Shown here: positions 57,683 to 64,000 of the stretch, in pieces
Layout of the letters: each line of letters begins with the position of its first letter
Numbering within the stretch: the stretch's first letter is position 1
Origin: Loripinus fragilis
Taxonomy: Eukaryota; Mollusca; Bivalvia; Lucinida; Lucinidae
Length of the DNA: 64,000 bases
Assembly: GCA_964019695.1 (NCBI GenBank)
Contig: OZ026519.1
Span: 25,234,013 to 25,298,012, forward strand
Direction of reading: 5' to 3'
Position numbers and translations under genes: made by a program
Notes under the pieces: generated by a model
Seen by the model: the letters and a program-made list of their open reading frames with translations, nothing else
What the model was told of the DNA's origin: nothing
Databases searched by the model: none

Positions 57683-58894
57683 TTAGTCATAATTAAACAA
57701 CTGTGGATAGATATGATATTTGTTGCTTTGACCTAAGATTCTCAGTTTCGTGGAGAAGGTGTTTTAAAGTCCTAGTTCTGGTTGCAAGTTGGATATCTCA
57801 AAGAGAAGTCCAACAAGCAACCACAACAAGCTTCGATTAACAGTTGGCTGCAGCTTGGGTTGCCATTTGAGGCTGTGTATGATAGTAAAAATATTAACTT
57901 ACAAACATTGTAGAAACTAGAACGGTTCCTGATCAGCTGGTTTGTCATAAGCCAGCTAGTCTGGATCTGTGCTGTTTTAAGACAATATATCTGCGAAGAA
58001 CACTCAAAGTGGGAGAGTGCTGCCCGGGGAATGCTGGCAGTTTCGTTGAAACTAGTTCATATCCGCTTACCACATACAAATATATTAACTTCTATATAAT
58101 GATATCGGCCATGTATGTACACTTTTTATTATCTTCATGAGAAAGCGCTGTTACTTTTCAACAGGGAGATTTCGACAGGGGATAAACATGTAATATGTAA
58201 AGATACTTAATTTCAATTTATCAGTAGATCCTTCAGTTGTTCAAAGTTATAACGGTTTTTGGATTTACTATAAACGAATTGAGGAATAGTAACTGTTTTA
58301 ACCATTTTATGTCAACCGGAACCTTTATCAGTTGGACTAATCCATTTCAGTTTTATGACATATGTTGAATAGCGTTTTACATTTTTTCTTTAATATTATA
58401 TTTCGTGAACAAACAGTAAAGAATCTGATCGACGCTGCATCTTGCGACTTCTGATCTGGTTATGTACTGTTTACCGATGTCCCGACTATGGTTATATTAG
58501 ACCAGGGTTCGCAACAAGATCCTCAAAACTGCAGGTACATCAACATCATGAAAAATGCTGTGTTGAATCTTTTCAGAGATAATAATTGATAATCGAGGCC
58601 ACACTTCACAAATTAAGTAAACTAATTACTTTTTAACGGTCCATTAACGCCGATTTGGGAATTAACGACCCATACAATTCTCTCTTTGCCAGCGGCGAGT
58701 TAAAGCAGTTAGGACGGAGGCCAGCTAGAACTCAGCTCAGTACATACAGTATGCATGTTCTGACCTGAATCCAAACCGCTTGAAAGACTAAATAAAAAAA
58801 AATAAAAAAAAAACAACAACAACAATTACATAGAACTGTGTGTGAATTTCGCTTGTTTCATTGGATTCAAATTTTTAGTAATGAACTGGCTTTG
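57683..58894. other. Arm-2-specific block, first part
   Basis: It replaces the arm 1 block 34530-35566. It carries a GATCAG-type hairpin near 57928-57970 (GTTCCTGATCAGCTGG ... CCAGCTAGTCTGGATC) and an A-rich run at 58790-58825. No gene is seen. Confidence 0.45.
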
Positions 58895-59390
58895 GTATTC
58901 TGATAGCCTATTTAAAAAAAAGAATTATTAAAATTGAATAAATATCATAAACATAATTTATTTAAGAAAAATACAATCTAAAAGAAATTTACAAAAAATA
59001 CATGGTAGTATTAAATATAGGATATGCATTTGAAAAACCTTCAGTATTCTTTTGAGAAAATCTGATAACGTATTTTTAAAAAGATGAATTATCAAAATTA
59101 GAATAAGAATCATAAAAATAAAAAAAAAACTTAGGAAAATTTGAAAAATCTTTATTCTTTTGAGAAAATCAATGTTTGGTAGTCTGATAGCCTATTAAGA
59201 AAAAAAAGATCAATTATTAAAATTAAAGTAAGAATCATAAAAATAATAATGTTAGAAATTACTATTTTAACGAAAATTAAAAAAAAAGAGAGAAAATTTA
59301 AATAAGATATACATGGTAACATTAAATAGGCTACGGGATATGCTTTTTTTTAATTATTCTTTTCAGAAAATCAAGCTTTATATGAATAAT
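58895..59390 (+). repeat. AT-rich degenerate tandem repeats in arm 2
   Basis: TCTGATAGCCTATT, AATTATTAAAATT, AAGAATCATAAAAATAA, TACATGGTA and TTCTTTTGAGAAAATC phrases recur about three times with a ~140-150-bp step. Confidence 0.6.
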
Positions 59391-59744
59391 AAACTGGTCT
59401 GTGCCGACAGTTGCGATAAGATTTATCAAGTGATTTCAAGTTTGAAAGCAACATCTTATATATCATTCTATGGCTTATGTGACAAGTGAGTTGAATGTCA
59501 AAAAGAGTGAATTCAGGTAATTAAGCGTGTGCGCTTGTATCATCATGCAAGTGAAAATGAAACCTGAGCTTGCACTCATCCAGTTTGCAGTTTTCAATCA
59601 CTGGGCTGTGACTTATAATATATAAATAATAAAAAAAGTTTGCACTTTTCAAATAGTACGATATGCATTGGAATAGGAATTTATCAAAGTATCACAAGGT
59701 AACAAAATATGATGATAACTTAATAATATGCGTCACTTAAAATT

Positions 59745-60581
59745 CATCCCGCATAATTATACCCAAATTTTTAGGATCCTGCCAATTTTGACAGTAAATT
59801 ATTCATATGAAAATGCCGAATTTTTGCAATTTCTTAACATTTCTGAATAGGTTTATACCTCCTCTTTAAACTGATACCAAGTTTACAAAAATCTGATGTG
59901 TATGTATTGAGATATTCATGTCGAACCAACAACACCCCCCATGCGTACCGCACACAATTAACCAACTTTTCGAGGATCCCGCAAATTTTGACAGTAAAAT
60001 ATTCATATTGAAATTCCGAATTTTTGCATTTTTTTAACATCGCCGAATAGATGAATACCTCCTCTATGAAGTGATAACAAGTTTATAAAAATCTGATGTG
60101 TTTATATTGAGATATCTATGTCGAACCAACAAGACCCCCATGCGTACCGCACAAAATTAACCAAATTTTCGAGGATCCCGCAAATTTTGAAAGACATAAA
60201 AACATACTAAAACTCCGAATTTTTCCAATTTCTTTACATCATCTGAAAGATAAATACCTCCTCTTTAAACTGTTACCAAGATTATAAACATGTGATGTGA
60301 AGATATTGAGATAACTATGTCGAACCAACATCACCCCCCATGAGTCCCGGATGATAAAAGCAGTATTTTCGAGGATCCCGCAAATTTTGAAAGTCATAAA
60401 AACATATTAAAATTCCGAATTTTTGCAATTTCTTTACATCATCTGAAAAATAAATACCTCCTCTTTGAACTGATATCAAATCTATAAAAATTTGATGTGT
60501 ACCTATTGAGATATTCATGTCGAACCAACACCACCCACCATGGATCCCGGATAATTTAATATAGGATCCCACCGAATAGTG
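59745..60581 (-). repeat. ~195-bp tandem array at the outer end of arm 2
   Basis: CGAGGATCCCGCAAATTTTG recurs with ~200-bp spacing. Each unit contains ATGTCGAACCAACA and CCTCCTCTTTAAACTG. Mirror of 33711-34530 with almost the same total length. Confidence 0.9.
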
Positions 60582-61083
60582 TAGGCCCTTAATTTTATCA
60601 GAACTGTTTGCTTCTTTGATTGCATTACATGTTAGAAGCAATTTGACCCTATTTTAAGAACATGCAAAATCTTGAAAATATGGACGTTTTTGAAATTATA
60701 ATTACACAAAAACTACTAAATGCCCGAAGGACCCTTTTGTCAGATTCGCGCTCATATATACAATGTATAAGCCATTGTCGCACAGGAAGCTCGTTAGCAC
60801 GAACAAACCTGTCGCCTTTCGCTCGGTGCACACTGGGATTGAGCCGCCATTTTTATTAAAAATATATTATGCGATCACTGCTTGCATGACTCGGGGCTTT
60901 ACATCCAGAAAATATTGACTAAAAGAGAAATGATAAACTGTTAAAAATTTAACTTTTTGCTATTTTTAACAATAAATTCGGTCACTACAGCAGTGCGAGA
61001 ATTGAACGAGACTAGCCAAATATCGCTAGTTACCCATGATGCAAAGGGCGAAATGCGAGAGATCTAGATGAGATATCGTCAGG

Positions 61084-61093
61084 TCTCGCGAGA
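61084..61093. promoter_or_regulatory. TCTCGCGAGA palindrome, unit 1
   Basis: Exact 10-bp match to the metazoan CGCG-box bound by BANP at many CpG-rich promoters. An identical site lies exactly one repeat unit later at 61418-61427. Confidence 0.45.
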
Positions 61094-61417
61094 ATGATGT
61101 ATAAGCCATTGTCGCACAGGAAGTCCTCTAGCACGAACAAACCTGTCGCCTTTCGCTCGGTGCACACTGGGATTGAGCCGCCATTTTTATTAAAAATATA
61201 TTATGCGATCACTGCTTGCGTGACTCGGAGCTTTACATCCAGAAAATATTGACTAAAAGAGAAATGATAAACTGTCAAAAATTTAACTTTTTGCTATTTT
61301 TAACAATTAATTCTGTCACTACCGCAGTGCGAGATTTGAACGGGACTAGCCAAATATCGCTAGTTACCCATGATGCAAAGGGCGAAATGCGAGAGATCTA
61401 GATGAGGTATCGTCAGG

Positions 61418-61427
61418 TCTCGCGAGA
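61418..61427. promoter_or_regulatory. TCTCGCGAGA palindrome, unit 2
   Basis: Second exact copy, unmutated although other positions of the unit have changed. Confidence 0.45.
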
Positions 61428-61430
61428 ATG

Positions 61431-62067
61431 ATGTATAAGCAGCAATCTATAAAGTCTTACAAATATTCTCGCAGAGGATAACCTGGATGTTTTGTTCAAC
61501 TCTGGTGCATGCAAATAAAGGTGCTCATTTTGAATATCAACAACATTTGCCATAATATGAGGGAAGATACAGTCATACACTGTTTAACAGATTGTGACAC
61601 TACCAATGTGCCGACGTGTTAATACCACGGAAAGGGTGTTCCTATCAAACTGATAGAGAACCCCTCCTCACTAGTTCATCTATATTCTAAGCAGGATAGG
61701 AAAGCAAACTAAGAATTGCTCTAGGCACTCACCAGTGACATGAAGCCCAAACATGTGCTATTTATGCAAATGTGAATAAGCTGCAGGACAACATGTTTCT
61801 CAAAAAGTGTCATACACATATACTGACTATTTCAAATGGCATGAATGTGAGCTTACTTCCATCCTGCTTTTCTGTCCTCAAGATGTACATACAAAGATTG
61901 AACTTTTTTACTATCAAGTCTGTCCCATGATTACAAGTAAGGCTTTACTGATATGGACACAATGTGTGGAAAATTTAATGGGAAGGAAATGGAGTACCTC
62001 TGGCTGAAAGAAACTTGATTGTATCCTAACAAAGAGCAGCAGAATTATATTATACATTTTGTGTGTA
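61431..62067. other. Non-genic stretch
   Basis: A 66-codon frame (61807-62007, +) has no recognisable motif, and nothing else is seen. Confidence 0.35.
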
Positions 62068-63365
62068 CGAGAGGTGATTCACCAGTTTTGAAACACTTTT
62101 GAATCGTTCGTTGTTAGCTAGCATCGAATCTCAACAGAACGAAATTTCACGTATTTATCAATAAATGTATGTATTACATATATTTGTCAGTTTTTGTGTG
62201 GATTGTAACATGAGTAGACCTAAAATTGGCATTATAGTGGAACGTTCCATTACATACCTTTTGAAGAGGAAACCATCTTACAGGAATATATAACGAGAGT
62301 TGAAAGGTCATGAAAATGACATTTTTATATCAACAATCCATCGAGTAAAGCACTCGATATGTAAAACTCTCAGCGCTAGTAGGAATAAGCCAACAACATG
62401 GCCATACGGAAAGACACCCCAAAAGTCAACAATTGCAGTTATGCGTTAAGTCGCCGTAATTATGAAGAAGAGTTTACCCACCCACAAAACGTGAAATGGC
62501 AACTCAACTAGGGGCGTCTCAGTCAACCATTGACAGTATTATTAAAATTGCACTGCAGCCAAAACTTAAAAAATAGTGCAAAGTTTACCAGATAAGTGCA
62601 GCTCAAGTTGACAAAATAGCGACCATGTTCCTGGCATATTTATAAACGATTAAATTGTGATGAATGGAAAATATTTGTGACAACATATGAGACAATGTTT
62701 AACTTGGGTGGCAGCTATGGTCCTCACCGAGTCTGCTACATCCGTAAAGGCCATGCTGATCTTTCTAAACTCAGATGTATTATGAGTGATTCGTTTGAAC
62801 CAGGTTTCTTGGCCTCGGCTGTAATTAGTTTCTAAAGCAAGACTGAGATCCGGATTATCCCTAAAAGATCAAGGTCAATTCGTAATATCATATTGGCAAA
62901 GTTTTGAAACAATTCGTTAATTTAATGTAGCAAGAATGTTTCCAAGTGACCTAATTAAGGACATGGTATTTCACCAAAACAAGTCCTTGGGCCATACGTC
63001 AAAGCAGACGTTAGCGTACATTTGTACAGACGTTTTCAAAACGTGAACGTTGTTACACCTCGGGAGTGGAAACATAAAGGTCCAGATGCTGCCCCGAATG
63101 ATTTCGCTATCTGGGAATCCTTACAAGATGCTTTAAGAAGCGAAAGAAACCTACACTTTAGCAAGTCTTAAACGAGCATTGTGAGAAAAATAAAGAAAAC
63201 TGGACCATTCTATTATCAATAAGACACTAGGGTCATAACATAAGCAATGTAGACGGAGCTACGACCTCCATGGATCACAGTTTGGACACATTTTGCATGA
63301 AAGTTTTATTATGTGAAATTTATAGATATTTTAAAAGTGTTTCAAAACTGGTGAATCACCTCTCG
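62068..63365 (+). mobile_element. Tc1/mariner-type transposon, full length, inactive
   Basis: 1298 bp, with inverted ends CGAGAGGTGATTCACCAG and the complement CTGGTGAATCACCTCTCG, identical over 33 bp. TA is on both sides (62066-62067, 63366-63367). The length is the usual 1.3 kb of mariner elements. A decayed transposase lies inside. The identical ends suggest the insertion is not ancient, although the coding region is broken. Confidence 0.92.
62494..63170 (+). pseudogene. Decayed mariner-type transposase
   Basis: The enzyme would cut and paste the element through a DDD/DDE catalytic centre. At 62494-62571 MATQLGASQSTIDSIIKI resembles the helix-turn-helix that binds the ends. At 62665 onward a frame reads ETMFNLGGSYGPHRVCYIRK; the residue before ETMFN, where the first catalytic Asp is expected, is Tyr (62686-62688). 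VFHQNKSLGHTSKQTLAY follows, where the second Asp is Asn (62978-62980). KGPDAAPNDFAIWESL keeps the third Asp (63100-63102). The gap between the second and third sites is about 39-40 residues, allowing for one frameshift. That is longer than in DD34D mariners and closer to DD39D/DD41D groups. Stops and a TGA frame break confirm inactivity. Confidence 0.85.
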
Positions 63366-63497
63366 TATGGGGTTACCATGTTCAAAACTCAACAAATTAT
63401 ACCTTATAAACGATACAAAATGAATTAGTAAGCACGTTCATATTTAAATAGTATCAAACTATATAAGTTTCATAAATCATTTATATAGAATAATGAA

Positions 63498-63630
63498 AAA
63501 AATGTAACATACGTAACACTTTGGGTGCATATTTGTTTTCAAAGGTCCATATCTGCGATGCAAAAATAGCTTACTTGGATGATACAGCCAGTTTGGAAAT
63601 CTTACCTTATTCTTTGCACTTTTCAGAAGT
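63498..63630 (-). repeat. Dispersed repeat paired with 26295-26435
   Basis: Reverse-complement match to 26295-26435, including AATAGCTTACTTGG against AAGTAAGCTATT and ATATTTGTTTTCAAAGG. Confidence 0.75.
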
Positions 63631-63680
63631 CATGTCATTTACTAAAATTATCACAGATGTTGATGGATAATATTATACAA

Positions 63681-63816
63681 TTATTGACTTCAATGAGGTA
63701 GACATAAGGATTTATCTACCCGAAAAAGTGATAATTCACTGAGGCCGCTAGGCCGAGGTGAATATCACTTTTAAGGGTAGATAAATCCTTATGTCTATCG
63801 AAATTGAAGTCAATAA
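63681..63816. mobile_element. Foldback MITE, 136 bp
   Basis: TTATTGACTTCAAT then GACATAAGGATTTATCTACC pair with GGTAGATAAATCCTTATGTC and ATTGAAGTCAATAA. AAAGTGATAATTCAC pairs with GTGAATATCACTTTT, and the centre is GGCCGCTAGGCC. The whole unit can form one long hairpin. Confidence 0.8.
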
Positions 63817-64000
63817 CTGTTTTGTTATATGACTTTTCAACTTAGAATGAAAATTTTCTATTTTAACTTAACTTTTGTTGTTGCAGTCAACTGTATTAGA
63901 ATATTTTAATGTAGTATTTTGCAATTTGAAATGTAGATTAATTCTCTGAATGTGGAATGTAAAATTTAATCAAAAAACTTTTTTTTACATTTTGTTTATT
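63817..64000. other. Non-genic window edge
   Basis: No feature is recognised. Confidence 0.35.

Larger units (their letters stand above)
51261..60583 (-). repeat. Arm 2 of the 27-kb imperfect palindrome
   Basis: Inverse partner of arm 1 (see 33709-41982). 51261-57682 mirrors 35566-41982, and 59745-60583 mirrors 33709-34530. The 57683-59744 block is unrelated to the corresponding arm 1 block and about 1 kb longer. The inner end is CCTAAACATG at 51261-51270; the outer end is ACCGAATAGTGTA near 60571-60583. Confidence 0.92.
60763..61430 (+). repeat. Two head-to-tail 334-bp units with promoter-like motifs
   Basis: Units 60763-61096 and 61097-61430 have equal length and differ at only a few positions. 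Each contains GCCGCCATTTTT (60843, 61177; matches the YY1 consensus), TACCCATGATGC (61031 and one unit later; resembles the ZNF143/SBS core) and TCTCGCGAGA (61084-61093, 61418-61427; the BANP/CGCG-box palindrome). It is richer in CG than its surroundings. Promoter function is inference only: no exon is recognised next to it. Confidence 0.8.

Overview
The window looks like repeat-dominated, non-genic DNA from a eukaryote, most likely a marine bivalve mollusc. This rests on AT-rich sequence, several tRNA-headed SINE families, many short foldback MITEs, very long (TA)n and C/G tracts, and a degenerate repeat with phrases such as GGCCATAACTC and GACAGACGGACGGAC that I associate with bivalve genomes. 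I cannot name the species. I see no intact host gene: the long open frames are microsatellites, minisatellites, mirrored copies of one another, or fragments of mobile elements.

Left part (1-34 kb). 1-6 kb and 12.8-26 kb hold scattered MITEs (pogo-like with TA, piggyBac-like with TTAA, hAT-like with 5-bp duplications, and hairpin families of unclear class) and SINEs. 6046-12753 is a nearly complete DIRS-like tyrosine-recombinase retrotransposon on the + strand. It has inverted terminal repeats, decayed gag, reverse transcriptase, RNase H and recombinase regions, and an internal complementary region at 12397-12494. That region is an exact complement of the left end joined to the right end. 27.4-28.7 kb is a 5'-truncated LINE on the - strand. 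31171-33503 is a non-coding TA-flanked transposon with a nest of smaller elements inside.

Right part (33.7-60.6 kb). This is one huge imperfect palindrome. Arm 1 is 33709-41982 and arm 2 is 51261-60583, with a 9.3-kb spacer. The inner 6.4 kb of the arms is collinear and highly similar; paired coordinates sum to about 93241-93247. The outer ends are capped by matching arrays of a ~195-bp tandem repeat (pairs sum to about 94290). Between these two blocks the arms carry unrelated sequence of different length. SINEs, tandem arrays and a ~450-700-bp dispersed repeat (called R1 here) are mirrored in both arms. The spacer holds four more R1 copies, SINEs, a 46-bp minisatellite and an (AT)n tract.

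Right edge (60.6-64 kb). Two head-to-tail 334-bp repeats each carry sites resembling YY1, ZNF143 and BANP/CGCG-box promoter motifs. They are followed by a full-length but dead Tc1/mariner-type element (62068-63365) and a foldback MITE. The strongest observations are the DIRS element with its complementary junction, the 27-kb palindrome, the paired promoter-like repeats, and a piggyBac-like MITE with a preserved empty-site paralogue.
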